NCBI GenBank assembly: GCA_011947345.1
Contig: JAAVTG010000854.1
Span: 1 to 23,150 of the forward strand
Length of the DNA stretch: 23,150 nucleotides
Origin: Phytophthora quininea
Taxonomy: Eukaryota; Oomycota; Peronosporomycetes; Peronosporales; Peronosporaceae
Reading direction: 5' to 3'
Part shown: positions 1 to 10,100 of the stretch, piece by piece
Layout: each line of letters begins with the position of its first letter
How positions within the stretch are numbered: position 1 is the stretch's first letter
Position numbers and translations under genes: made by a program
The notes under the pieces: model-generated
Seen by the model: the letters and a program-made list of their open reading frames with translations, nothing else
Told to the model about the DNA's origin: nothing
Database searches by the model: none

Positions 1-2494
1 GCGGCCTCGTGCCCGACTTCCCGCAGAGCCTGTAAGCCGCGACTACCTTATTGCAACGCTTATACTACTAGCTGACATCGATCTTTTTATTGCAGGTTGA
101 GCAGTATCAATCCCGCTTATTTTGCAGGAATGGCTTTTGTGCCCTTTGCCAGTTTCCTTGGCGGAAAGTAATCTCACGTGCATGTGTGGCGACGGCTTTG
201 GAATAAAATTTCAACGTGCAAGTGTGGCAAGGAGCAGTAATGGAAGTGACTACGTGTTATCGGCTAAGGAGTCATTGGAGCGCTGCAAGCCGTGTCCTGA
301 TGGATATTATTCAAACGCAACTACGGACCAAAAGTGTATTCCGTGCCCACCAGGATCGTCACCAGCAAGTAAAAGGGCTGATCGATGCACTCTTTGCCAT
401 CCAGGTACTTTTGCGAACGAAAGTGGCTCACGGGTCTGCAAACATTGTCCGGCAGGAACATTTGTGGATTATACGGGCGCACGTTTATGCGAACTGTGCA
501 ACCCGGCGAGTTTACTTCTGGCGAAGGATCTGTCAAGTGCTCTTTATGCCCCAGAGGGGCGTTTTCCGACGTGAAGGGGCGACATCCTGTATTTTATGTC
601 CAGCTGGAAGTTACACTGCTGTGGAAGGCGAAGCAGAATGCCAATTGTGTTCGCCTAATACGTACCAAGATGAAACTGGCGCAGTCCGATGCAAGGAATG
701 CCCGACGGGGTTTGCCGCGCATTCTTTAGGCCACGTAAAATGTTTGCCATGTCTACCAGGGAGTTTTTATAATTCAGTGACAAAAGTGTGCACATTGTGC
801 CCCCTGGAACATATTCTGCAGGTGGAGGACAGAGTTCATGTAGCTCGTGCGCGAATGGCACAATTACTGAAAGTTATGGGAGTGAAAAATGCCTAGCAAC
901 TGCTACTCCAGGCTGGGGTTATAAGTCCCCAGACCTTCCAGCAACTCCAGTCAAGTGCGATCCAGGGACATTTAATGACGGGAAGTGGAGAACTTGTCGG
1001 CCTTGTCCACAAGGAACGTTTGCGATGAAGTCGGGGGCTCGAGCGTGTTCTGCCTGCCCTAAAGGTAGCTTTGCACCAAGTGAAGGATTGGTGCAATGCA
1101 AGAAATCACCAGTTGGGTCTTTTGTCGATGTTGAGGGTGCGATCCGATCGAAACCCTGCCCACCAAATCATGTTGCGTCGTCCACTGGATCAACCGTTTG
1201 CACACCGTGTGCTTTACCATCATTTAGCTTTCTCTACGGGGAACTAATTGCAGCGTTGCCAGCGTTGGTGAAGTGTACGAAAACGTTGAGTGGCCTCAGA
1301 TAGCGCTTGTTTTCTACGGTTTTGATCTCAGTGAACTGCGAGATGGTGATGATGAACAATTTATTGCCGATATACTGGAGGTGTGGACAATTACACTAAC
1401 AGGCTATTCGATCTCCACACAGAAGCTGCATCTACTACAAGCTACCGAGGACTTCACCTCAGACAAGTCTCTGAAGATTGTTGTTGCAGTTGAAATAGTA
1501 GAGAACCAGCACCCAACGAGCGTTGGAATCTCAACAACTGCAGCAGAGTCAATAGAAACTGCGTTAGACGATATATTGGACGATCTTGGCGCCTCGAGTG
1601 TTGCTGCAGATGATTCTCAGAGCGACCAAATTGTCGATTTGGTGACAACCGATTCGTTTCGAGATGCTCTTGCTCGGCAGTTTGAACACACCGGTCTGCT
1701 AAATGGATCACTTTCGTCGAAGTTGCTGAACATCTCCATTGAGGAGACTCTGTTTACCTCGACTCGTGCAGTACCCTGTCCACCTGGGGCATTTTTCTCG
1801 CTTAGTGAGGATTCCAACAGTATTGATACCGAGCGTGAGTGTCAACCATGCCCCGCTGGATCGTTTATTGGCACGAGTGGCGCGTTGATGTGCACCCTGT
1901 GCCGTAGAGGAACATTTTCTGCAATGGAAGGAGCTGCAGAGTGTGCACCGTGTCCGATGGGGGCAGACTCTTCTCCAGGAGCTACAGCGTGCGTCGAATG
2001 CTCGTGGTTTACATACGAGTGTGAAGGGTTTTGGTGGGACGTGGTGCTGGCAGCAAGTGCTGGTGTCTTACTACTGTGGAAGATTTACTCAAATACCCGT
2101 CGCTTTTGTGAAGGAGATCGCGAGCTGCAGCAACAAATTGAGAGCGAGGCATTGCTAACAGCTGTGCGTACACACGGACGCACTTTTGACGGAGTGCAGT
2201 ATGCACCGATCGTAAGCAGCTTTACTATCATGAGGAAAAGATGGTTTATCATTCAGCACTTACGCCATTGAATGTGCTTTACGTTTTGTAGGGTGTGATT
2301 TCGGCGGATACATTGATCGGCAGAGCTTGAGTAAGCACCAAGAACCCTATTGCATAATTGCAATTGAGAATTGTCTGGACATTTTTATTTTTACGGAGGA
2401 AATGAGCGTGCTTCACAATCTTGTCAGCCTTACCTCCAGATATTACCGGAACGAAAACGGTGGTGAACGTGGAAGCATGACGACGAGAGTATGA
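1..2494 (+). CDS. Cysteine-rich GCC2/GCC3 repeat membrane protein, 5' partial, frame-broken
   Basis: This is an extracellular cysteine-rich repeat protein with one membrane span; the upstream end lies outside the window. At least eight repeats of the GCC2/GCC3 (ephrin-receptor-like) type, pattern C-x-x-CP-x-G-[ST]-[FY], run from about 285 to 1220, and two more lie at 1775-2010. Between them (about 1270-1750) is an acidic, Ser/Thr-rich non-repeat domain. A hydrophobic span (FWWDVVLAASAGVLLLW) lies near 2030-2085 with a basic cytoplasmic side. The frame breaks near 502-504, 571, 800-804 and 1238-1241, each time as if one base were missing. A GT-AG intron at 2212-2291 fits. The following exon reads best in the frame starting CDFGGYIDRQ and stopping at 2492-2494, which needs a fifth missing base near 2205-2210. 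A possible upstream intron starts at a GTAAGC at 32 and ends at an AG at 95 or 127. In oomycetes such ectodomains can precede a kinase or transporter domain; none is visible here. The repeat class is certain, the function unknown. Confidence 0.7.
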
Positions 2495-2521
2495 TAAGAC
2501 GAAGACTCTGATGGCGTTGTG

Positions 2522-3052
2522 CTAGTAATTGATGGTTCTCAAGCCCCGGCTTGGGAAATAGCGCTCAATGTCAAGCATGGAGATATCGAACCAACGGAGG
2601 TAGGAGCTGATGGCCAATGAGTCACCCATTTCGAGCAAGTGATCAGTTAGTTTATTCCTGCAAGCTATCGAGGACGATTGTATAGTAGCAGCCTGACGAC
2701 AGGAAGAACTGGAACGAGACCGAGGAGCAATATCTTTGCTGTGGCGGCCTTTGAGCTCCACTAGTGGCAAGAATCTTGTACCGTCAGTAGGTGAGTTTTC
2801 AGACATTAGAATACCCTCAGATCGATTCGCAGTGTTCGGCAGGACAAATAGAGCGTCAGGTTTCGGCGTTTCTTTCGATCTGAAGCAGGCCAACGACTGA
2901 AGATGAAGTCGCCTCGCTTTCCTTTTCTCGTTGAAGATCTTTTCAGTGCAAGGCCAGCAGCGTCGACGCTCGGACTCGCCAATTCGTTGCGCGGCTGCAC
3001 TTGTGACACGGTAGCCATCACAACAGGTGACCGGGAAGGTGTTAAATGCCAT
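2522..3052 (-). CDS. Unrecognised hypothetical protein
   Basis: I do not recognise this ORF of 176 codons. The first ATG is at 3052; an alternative internal ATG at 2806 would give 94 residues. The C-terminal third (around MGDSLAISSYLRWFDISMLD) uses C-ending codons like the neighbouring genes and looks like folded protein. The middle is Ser/Arg-rich and the N-terminal part is basic with scattered cysteines. A possible splice acceptor (TTGCAG) lies near 2660 on this strand, so only the C-terminal part may be a real exon. It would converge on the cysteine-rich gene with under 30 bp between the stops. No signal peptide or membrane span is visible. Confidence 0.35.
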   Translation of the reverse strand: MAFNTFPVTCCDGYRVTSAAAQRIGESERRRCWPCTEKIFNEKRKARRLHLQSLACFRSKETPKPDALFVLPNTANRSEGILMSENSPTDGTRFLPLVELKGRHSKDIAPRSRSSSSCRQAATIQSSSIACRNKLTDHLLEMGDSLAISSYLRWFDISMLDIERYFPSRGLRTINY

Positions 3053-3512
3053 GAGGCCCACAGCTCTGCTATTATAACATGTTGAGCCGCTCGCTGTAGA
3101 GAGTGCCTTGCAGCCACGCTGCCGTCCCGTTGCGAGGTGTGCAACGCGTGCAGAGCAAGTGAAGGTCGATGGGGTTTGACGCGGGCGGCGCGCCAGAATT
3201 TCGTGTGAGAGATGGTTGTACTCGGTTTTGTATGGGTTATAGCCGGGAAGCCCCTTTGAACCGGATTCCGGTGAATGACTGGCCTTCTACGGTATTTTGC
3301 CTTCACTTCGGGACTGGCGGCGAGCAGCGGAGGACGGAGGACGGTCGCCCTCTCACTTGTTAACGACGCGGCGGGGCCATGTTAGGCACGGCGGCACCGG
3401 CAAATAACTGGGGAATACGTTCGGCCCTCGCGTACGTGTATACGTAGGGACTTGCACGTACTGGGACACGTGTGTCTAACCTTACGTTCTTTCCCCACGT
3501 GAGCAGACAGAC
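3053..3512. promoter_or_regulatory. Intergenic region with ACGT-core cluster upstream of the coiled-coil gene
   Basis: I see no convincing gene in this 460 bp stretch. The last 100 bp before the ATG at 3513 hold seven ACGT tetramers, at 3417, 3434, 3442, 3456, 3468, 3484 and 3497. Two of them are full CACGTG palindromes, at 3467-3472 and 3496-3501. ACGT is the core of bZIP sites and CACGTG is an E-box/G-box (established knowledge). About 0.3 would be expected by chance in 84 bp. A regulatory role is inference. Confidence 0.4.
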
Positions 3513-4257
3513 ATGGACAGCGTGCCGCTCTTCGAGCGCGAGCACCGCAACGACAGTCAGCTGGTGCAGCGCCTGCAGAACGAGCTGGCGGACGCCAAGC
3601 GCTTCGTGGAGGCCCAGGCGCGGCGCCAGAACGACTTGGAATACGTCAACGAAGACCTGGAACGTCGGTACGTGCGTTCTTTTAAGAAAACACGTAACCT
3701 ACGTGGATCAATGATTTAACCCATACCTTTCGTGTATTTAACCTATATAGTTTGGAGCAAGAAGCTCTTGACCGCATCACGCTCGACGCACAGAAAGCTG
3801 AAGATGAAAAGTAGGTTATTTATTGGCATTGCATTGAATTTTAAGAAAAGTTGTACTAAATTATTATTGTATATTTTTCAGACGGTGGCAACAAGAGAAG
3901 GCTGCGCTGCAAGACCAGCTCAAGAACTGGGAGCAGCGCTTTGAAGAGGAGGCCAGACGCCGCTCCATGGCCGAAGAGCGGCTCCGCAGAGCCGAGAAGG
4001 AGCTCTACCGCATGCACCAGAAGAAATACGACATTGAGAAGCAGGTGCGGCGCGAGGAGAACGAGAAGCGCAAGCACGAGGCGCAGATCGTGCGCAGTCT
4101 GCAGTCGGACTCGCAGCGGGCCCAGCAGAGCAGCAGCAACGGGCTGCTGGACCCGACGGTGAACCCCAAAGACGCCAAGCCGGCGGCCGTGCGCACCAGG
4201 CAGGCGCTGTCGTCTGCCATGGACTTTTGGGGTCTGAAGACGCTCTGTAGGATATGA
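3513..4257 (+). CDS. Coiled-coil protein, three exons
   Basis: A small, highly charged, mostly alpha-helical protein of 196 residues, family not recognised. Exons are 3513-3667, 3751-3810 and 3882-4257. The introns (83 and 71 bp) have GTACGT and GTAGGT donors and TATATAG and TTTTTCAG acceptors, and the joined frame is continuous. Residues from about 15 to 155 are Glu/Lys/Arg/Gln-rich with heptad-like leucines and form one long coiled coil. The C-terminal 40 residues are Ser/Asn/Gln-rich and then end in a short hydrophobic stretch (AMDFWGL). No signal peptide or membrane span is present. The start is the first ATG and is followed at once by helical sequence. It is one of the few genes here with an intact frame. 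A structural or scaffold role is a guess from composition only. Confidence 0.75.
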
Positions 4258-4814
4258 AAAAGGTCCTATCTCCCTGTGGCGGCCATGTATCATATGAGCG
4301 GAGACGGTAGCTAGCCACTTTGCATATCAAATTGCGTTTGCACTTTGCGTTTTTGTGGTTCTGAAGTTGGAGCGGAAAAACTGAAGCGACCTTTCGAGAT
4401 TAATCCAACTACAACGTGTTGCAGTTGTTGATGTCCTGGCCAGAGGAGTCGTCTTGGGGTCGTAGAGGTCAGGTGCTGACAACTAATGGAAAGCAACACT
4501 TGTGCTGTGGTTTCTGGCGATTGACAACGGTCGAAAGTGGAGATAGTTTTCTGCACGTAGAAGTGAAGGCAAGAGCGTCAACGCTTGCCTTGCGTTGGTT
4601 ACTACAGATGCCGGTGGTTGGAAACTTTGACTCCACGGCAAATCGAGACGTGTGCTGGTCATCTATCACAGCTGGAGCATCGGAAAAGGAAAGACGCGGT
4701 GCCATCAGTCGTCCTGCCTCTGCCGTTGCCACAATTGGAGTCTCCTTATCCCCCAGGAATAGGGCGGCACAAGTCTCTGCTTGGCACTTCCAGATCCGCC
4801 AATTTCCAAGCAAG
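4258..4814. other. Intergenic / 5' flank of the PX gene
   Basis: There is no gene I can support in these 557 bp. The frame of the downstream PX gene stays open upstream from about 4416, but the encoded sequence is low in recognisable structure (mixed Trp, Cys, Ser and Arg, no domain). The likelier reading is promoter and 5' UTR, with the gene starting at the ATG at 4815. A GCACTTCC close to the oomycete initiator consensus lies near 4784. Confidence 0.4.
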
Positions 4815-5810
4815 ATGCCCGTGGTGGTGGACACCATCCAGCCCCTGAGCGCGGCCACGACCGTTGCCACAGCTTCCAACCAAAGCCAGCAGGAGCCGGG
4901 CCAAAGCAGCACGCCATTGGAACGAGCCGTTGCGGAGAAAGTCGCGACCGAGCAACACGCGCGTGCTCGTGAGATTAGCGCGTCGGCGGCGGTGCTTGGT
5001 GGCTGCATGCCAGAGAGTCATTATCGCAACGGCCAAGACAAGATGGTGCAGTTTGCCGGGCTCTACGTGGTGCGCGGTCCCACGGAATCCAAGCACGTGC
5101 GCTACACGATGGACGTGGCCGTCGCCGAGCTACAATTGCAAGGTCGCTGCATCCAGCGCTTCCACAGCTTCTTCCTTTTAAGGAAACGTCTTCTTGCCGT
5201 GCTAAAGGCTGCCGGGGACGACTACCGACTCGGAAGACCACCTTGACTGGGGTTGAGGAACCGCCGTCGGTTGGCTCCGACCTGGTCGAGCTGCTCACTC
5301 GCCCTCGCTCTATCCAGTGCGCCGAATGCGAGTCGACGTATCATCAGCTCAATGCCATCAAGTTCCCGAGACGTACGTTGTTCCCACCGAGTCTGCAGGA
5401 CGTCCAGGAACGGTCTCAAACATTGGATTTTCCTCGACTACTGCGTTCGACTCGTCACTGCGTGGCCGGCGTGTCCGCGCAGCAAGAAGCTGTTCGTGAA
5501 TGCACTGGGCAAGTTCTTGAGCGTCGACTTGGGCGCCTACATGACTAACCGAAAGGAAATTGGCATGGTGTCGGAAATTGACTACAACGACAACAACAAC
5601 AGCAACAACCAGGACGAGGAGGAGCAGCCGGAGGAACCGCCAGCAGACATCCCGTACATGCCGTCACCGCAGGAATGCGACGACAAAATGCACTCGACCG
5701 ACGATTACGAGGAGGACCGCAACTCGGAACCGACCTTCACGTTCATCACGATCCCGTCCACGTCGGGCTACAGCGAGAACAGCATGGTGCGCTCGCAGTC
5801 GCACAGTTAA
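4815..5810 (+). CDS. PX-domain phosphoinositide-binding protein, frame-broken
   Basis: A PX (phox homology) domain protein of about 330 residues; PX domains bind phosphoinositides, chiefly PI3P, on endosomes. The N-terminal 70 residues are Ala/Gln/Ser-rich. The PX domain begins near residue 75 (FAGLYVV), with a beta-strand region followed by RFHSFFLLRKRL (the usual R-[YF]-S-[DE]-F position). It continues with FPRRTLFPPS, which occupies the proline-loop region, then a basic helix (LQDVQERSQTLDF) and a last helix ending near GKFLSVD. The tail is acidic, Asn-rich and Ser-rich. The frame is broken by three apparent extra bases at 5225-5226, 5249-5252 and 5428-5431; removing one from each gives a single 331-codon frame. 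An internal CAEC motif lies in the long loop. The start chosen is the ATG at 4815; the frame is open further upstream but lacks protein-like character. PX assignment is good; the role in trafficking is inferred from the family. Confidence 0.75.
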
Positions 5811-5812
5811 TG

Positions 5813-5940
5813 TCCGGTGATAGCAATATATTTCTTTCGTACCAATCGGTCACAACTCCTCCCACCAGCGACCCGATCACTGCTCCCAGCATGAGGGTGC
5901 TCACAATACTCTTCGCCAAGGTCGCCGACAAGTCGAAATC
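5813..5940 (-). pseudogene. Relic exon of an MFS (sugar-transporter-like) protein
   Basis: On the minus strand a splice-acceptor-like TTTTGTTAG is followed directly at 5940 by about 37 codons. These match the TM1/TM2 region of major facilitator transporters: a short acidic lead, a hydrophobic helix, then LGAVIGSLVGGVVTD, the G-x-x-x-G-x-x-x-GG-x-x-x-D pattern with the conserved loop Asp. The following loop reads WYERN where GRR/GRK is usual. The sequence then loses similarity near 5813 against the 3' end of the PX gene, and no further transporter exon is visible on either side. This is therefore an isolated exon fragment. Confidence 0.5.
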
Positions 5941-5961
5941 CTAACAAAAGTTCAATTATAA

Positions 5962-6255
5962 TGTGCCCTGCGCTTCCGCTATCCAGCACAACGACGTCAA
6001 GACGAAGAAGGCCGCGTCGTCATGAAGAAGACCAGGAACGTGTTGCACTGTCCAATCAACCACTGCAATACCTACTGGGATCGCGACGTCAACGCAGCCA
6101 TCAGCATCCTACGTCTGCTCCGAGCAGAATGGGCCGGTCAGCCACGACTAGCAGGTAGTAGGTCAAAAGTGGGGTTGAGAAAGACACCCACACGTACAGC
6201 AGCATGGTATAATCGGGAGTTGCGGCGCGGGCTCTGGTATGGACGGACAACCTAG
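5962..6255 (+). pseudogene. Fanzor/TnpB-like nuclease, C-terminal relic
   Basis: This is the C-terminal tail of an IS605 TnpB / eukaryotic Fanzor-type protein. The diagnostic stretch is LHCPINHCNTYWDRDVNAA at about 6043-6099. It contains a C-x4-C half of the zinc finger (cysteines at 6049 and 6064) followed by the RDxNAA motif that carries the third RuvC catalytic Asp (codon 6085-6087). After it come the usual Leu/Arg-rich helix and a basic tail to a stop at 6253. The first CxxC half of the finger, the RuvC-I and -II motifs and the whole N-terminal domain are missing; the frame closes at 5959. No terminal repeats or guide-RNA-like element could be recognised. TnpB and Fanzor proteins are RNA-guided DNA nucleases of mobile elements (established); this copy cannot be functional. 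Confidence 0.6.
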
Positions 6256-6298
6256 CGCCCTCCTCTTAATGTCCGAATCCCACCACCTTTTTCTATTG

Positions 6299-6305
6299 TC
6301 ATTTG
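6299..6305 (+). promoter_or_regulatory. Possible oomycete initiator (Inr) of the PhyH gene
   Basis: TCATTTG lies 28 bp before the ATG at 6333, after a T-rich run (CTTTTTCTATTG). It fits the oomycete initiator core TCATTYY except for the last base. Position and context are right; the motif is short, so this is tentative. Confidence 0.3.
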
Positions 6306-6332
6306 CGTCCCATCGTTAGCACAGCGCCCGAC

Positions 6333-7184
6333 ATGACGGCAAAAGAATTAGCGGAGACCGTGCATTGCGACGGGTTTGTCGCTCTCCCGGACGCTGTGTC
6401 GACGTCGCTAGTGGAGACGTTGAAAGCTCAAGTACTTGGTCGCTATGAGGAGTTCCTCGCGGAAGCTGCGGCCCAAAACTTGGACTTGAGTCGGCGGGAG
6501 CACTCGGAACGACTCGCAGGCTTCTACGTACGTGAAGGAGGGCGGATCGACATGCAGTTGAGCACGTCCGCCTTCCAGACGATCCCGTTGGCTCTTCATA
6601 CAGTGCAGAGCGTGCACTCGGTTGATATGGAGCTGCTCAAGGAGATGGCCAAGACCTGGCAGTCAGTGCTGCAAGAAGTATTCCAGCCAAATAGTTTCCG
6701 CCTTGAGTACATTGGCTGCGTGCTGTCGAGACCTGGAGATGGCGATCAGAACTGGCATTTGGACGGAGTGCATCGCAACCAAAAAGTCCAAGAACCTGGT
6801 GAGGGAAAATGTTGAGGCAGTGGGTGGTGAATTCTGACTGACGGTGTTGGTGTAGTGGACCGATTGAATGTGTTCGTGCCGTTGGTGGCCATCACGGAGC
6901 AAACAGGAGGCACAGAGATGAAGACTAAGTCACATATCCATGACAATGGAGCTAGAGGAACTGCGTTTGAAGGGTATCAAGATCTGCCAAGTGTGACGGC
7001 GTGTGTGGATGCAGGCATGCCCATCGTCATGGACTACCGTGTTTGGCATCGAGGCCTCGCCAACACCAGCGACGGCATTGTACGCCCACTGCTCTACTTC
7101 AAATACGCCAAGATCGAAACACCGCCGGAAGCTGCCAAACCTGCTGTCGCGAAGAGGAAAAGAATCACACCCACCCTAGTCTGA
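6333..7184 (+). CDS. Phytanoyl-CoA dioxygenase (PhyH) family protein
   Basis: A Fe(II)/2-oxoglutarate-dependent oxygenase of the phytanoyl-CoA dioxygenase family, 264 residues in two exons (6333-6798 and 6856-7184). The 57 bp intron has a GTGAGG donor and a TGTAG acceptor and splits a Val codon. The metal-binding triad is visible: H142-x-D144 in NWHLDGVHRN, and H220 in VWHRGLANTS. R232 lies 12 residues further on, as expected for the Arg that binds the 2-oxoglutarate carboxylate. A Gly-rich T-G-G-T stretch follows the intron, as in other members. The C-terminus ends in a basic tail (KRKR) with no clear PTS1 peroxisomal signal, so peroxisomal phytanoyl-CoA oxidation is not implied and the substrate is unknown. 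The ATG at 6333 was preferred because the frame upstream lacks an ATG. The frame is intact. It is convergent with RPAP1, with only 14 bp between the stops. Confidence 0.88.
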
Positions 7185-7198
7185 GGTCAAGGTCGCAT

Positions 7199-10100
7199 CT
7201 ATTCCGTAGCTTTACTGCTGCTTACCAACGACACGGACGTCTCGAACGCTAGTAGCTGGTCGGGAGTAAAAGCTGCTTGGCTACGAAGTCGTTCCAAACG
7301 CTGAGGGAGTATTTCGTCGTAACGTGAATCCAACAATGTCGGGTTCTTGATATCGTAGCTCAGTAAATGTCCCCAAACTGCTGGTTTAGCTGAAGTGGCA
7401 AGGGTCTGAGCGACCTGTTGACGAGCAAAACTCAAAGTCTTATCGTCTGGACTGAGGTAGGCCACGAGGTGGTGGATGGCAACCGAGTAGGCAAAAGTAC
7501 CACGTGAAGGTGATACGCTTTGCGTGCAAAGTGCTTGTTGCATCAGTTGCAGTAGTTGATCATCCGTTGCGGATCCCACACCGCGAACAGTGCATCGCTT
7601 AAGCAGTAAAGCACTGGAGGCTTTTAGCGGTTCTAGTGTATGCAGCAAATGACAGTCCTGAAGCTCTTTCCACACAAATTTCCGTAGCATCAACGGGAAA
7701 TCACGTGCCAAGAGTAGTGATACACACTGAGCAAAATGTACGTTACCGTAGGACGAGGCAGTGTACTCGGCCATCAGCTTCTCCACAAACGTCAGCACTT
7801 GTTGATCGTCCGATGCGAACCCCGCTGAGGGAGTTGTAGGAGCAGGGGCAGGCTCCGTACCAGTCTCTAGACTTTCAAAACGTTTGAGGTTGCGCAAGAT
7901 CCTCGTACAGCAGTCTGGAGTCTACGGAAGAACGCAAGATAGGATCCAAAAGTTTGGGAAGTAGCTGCCGTAGCGCCGCATCAACGTGGTCATCAAACAA
8001 CACATCACTCCCAGCGAAGAACACGTGCACAAGGTGGAAAAGCTTGTCTTCGGGACGTAGCTCTGCGATGGATGGGATCGAGGAAAGCTGTGGTGCCAGT
8101 CGCTCAAATTCGAATACAAACCGACAGGTAGCACTGACGATGAGCTTCATCTCCTCACTTTGAGCCCGCGTCGGATTCGCATCACTTGAGGGTTTGTCGT
8201 CAGCTCCATTGCTACTGTACTCGATACGCGATAACGGAGATAGCATCCAAAAGCTAGGAAGTGGGAGGTTACTAGGGAGATAGGATTGCTCTTCTTGTGG
8301 GAGACGCAAATGCCACGAAAACTTGTCCACCGCAGAGATAAATACCTGAGCCGAGTGGTTTTCCTGCTCACGTGTAGCATTTACAAGTGCCTGGTAGATT
8401 GGAGTCAGTACTCGACTCATGCGAATCGCATCAGCTTCGTCGTTGAAAATACCAAGAGATCGCAGTACGGTCTGATGGAACAGTACACTGGCAAATAAGC
8501 GCGCTATCCAGTACTCTCCGCCACTTCCGAGCTTCTCTACAAGGATCAAACCTTGATGGTAGACATCCTGTACAAAATCGGCATTGAAACTGGCAGTGTC
8601 CTTGTCAATAAGCTCACCCAGTAAGATCGTAAGCTCACAAGCTTGGATCAAAGCAGTGCTAAAGGCTGTAGAAGATGCTGCCACAGAAGCAGTAGCTGCT
8701 GCTAGCAGTGGCGTCTTAACTTCGCGTGCAAACGCTTGCGTAACCTCTTCGTCGTCCAAGTCATCCGGCATAAGCCCAGCGCGTACAACTTGCCGCTGGA
8801 AACAAACAATCGCCAGCAGCAGATCGCGCTTGGACACTGAATCTGCCAGTTGCGGAAGCAGCTTTTGAGTGACCTCGTGCGATTGCACCAATTTCAGTAC
8901 TTCTTGCAATCCTGCAGTCTCCAAGCTGTACTTGGTCGTCAGAGTACTTGCGCTGGCTAAAAAGCGAAGCACTGCAGCCAACTCTACAATGGTACCAACT
9001 TCGTGTTCGACTGTCGAGTTTAACAAACCGATACAGCGAATAGCCTCGTCCTTAGCCACAGTCATGAAAAAGCCCAACTGGTTAAAGTAATGCTGAGCCT
9101 CGTGGAGAGCTCCAAGACCGCAGAAAGCTTCCAGTGCCGCAAAGAGCGCAGCAGTCCGAGATGCTACAGCTTCAGTAGCATTCTGCATAAATCCTGAAAG
9201 AACGGGGAACAAGTACGCGAAGCAGTGGAAATCCAATCCGTAGCCCAAGAGAACGCGCCAAATGCGCAGACTCTCAACCTGTAACTGGCTGAACAAAGCT
9301 GCTCCTTCATCATCATTGCTGTCGGTTGGAGTTTCTTTCAGAGCCAGAAAGCCCTTTGTACTTTGAATGACCCCACTTGTGATCAAAGCGGTGGCCACGC
9401 TACGCTGACCCTGACAAAGAGCTTTTACCAATTCCAAGGCCTTCAATGTGAGCCGCAACGACTTGACATTGTCTGCTTGGAAGGTCAAAACCTGCTCGTT
9501 CTCGATGTATTGCTGCTGCAGCAACTTGGTCAGTCTGGCGTTTGAGCTGATCTCGTGAGCAGCTCGTGGAGAATGCCGTGCAACGGCGATCAATATATCT
9601 AGCATCTTCTCCGTGGCGTATTGATCGGGAAGCTGAATCGTCTCAAGGATGTAGCGCAGCCGTGTGCCCAGATCCATGTTCAATAAGGCCTGTACAGGAT
9701 CTAGCGCTGCTAAATCCTCATCGCTGATACTCGAACCGTCATCTGCTTCGCTCGTATCAATGTAAACCACCTCCTCCTCCTGTTCTACTTGCTTGTCTTT
9801 CCCCGCTATAGACGCAGCATTACTCTGCAGATGAACTCGAGGTGGCATCACCACGACGCCATGTTTTAGCTCAGGGGCATACATATCTTCAAGACTAGGC
9901 CTAGCACTGTCCACAGGAACAATAAAGGAGTGCAATGCTGAAACGCCAGCACTCAGAGCCGTGTAGTTCTGGTCATCCAGCACAATTCGCAGTGAAATAG
10001 CCATGTCTCGCGGCAGAACTCGAGGCTTTACAGGAAGCGATGAATTTTGCTGGATCTGTCGATTTCGCAGAATCTTAGCCAAGACGGAAAGAGCCATCGC

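Noticed and set aside
2510..2617. Plus-strand reading DGVVLVIDGSQAPAW... after the cysteine-rich gene
   Set aside because: It is in frame with the upstream exon but separated by two adjacent stops (TGA TAA), and the codon usage is better on the minus strand here.
4416..4814. N-terminal extension of the PX protein upstream of ATG 4815
   Set aside because: Open but with no domain and poor protein character; an ATG followed by normal protein composition starts at 4815.
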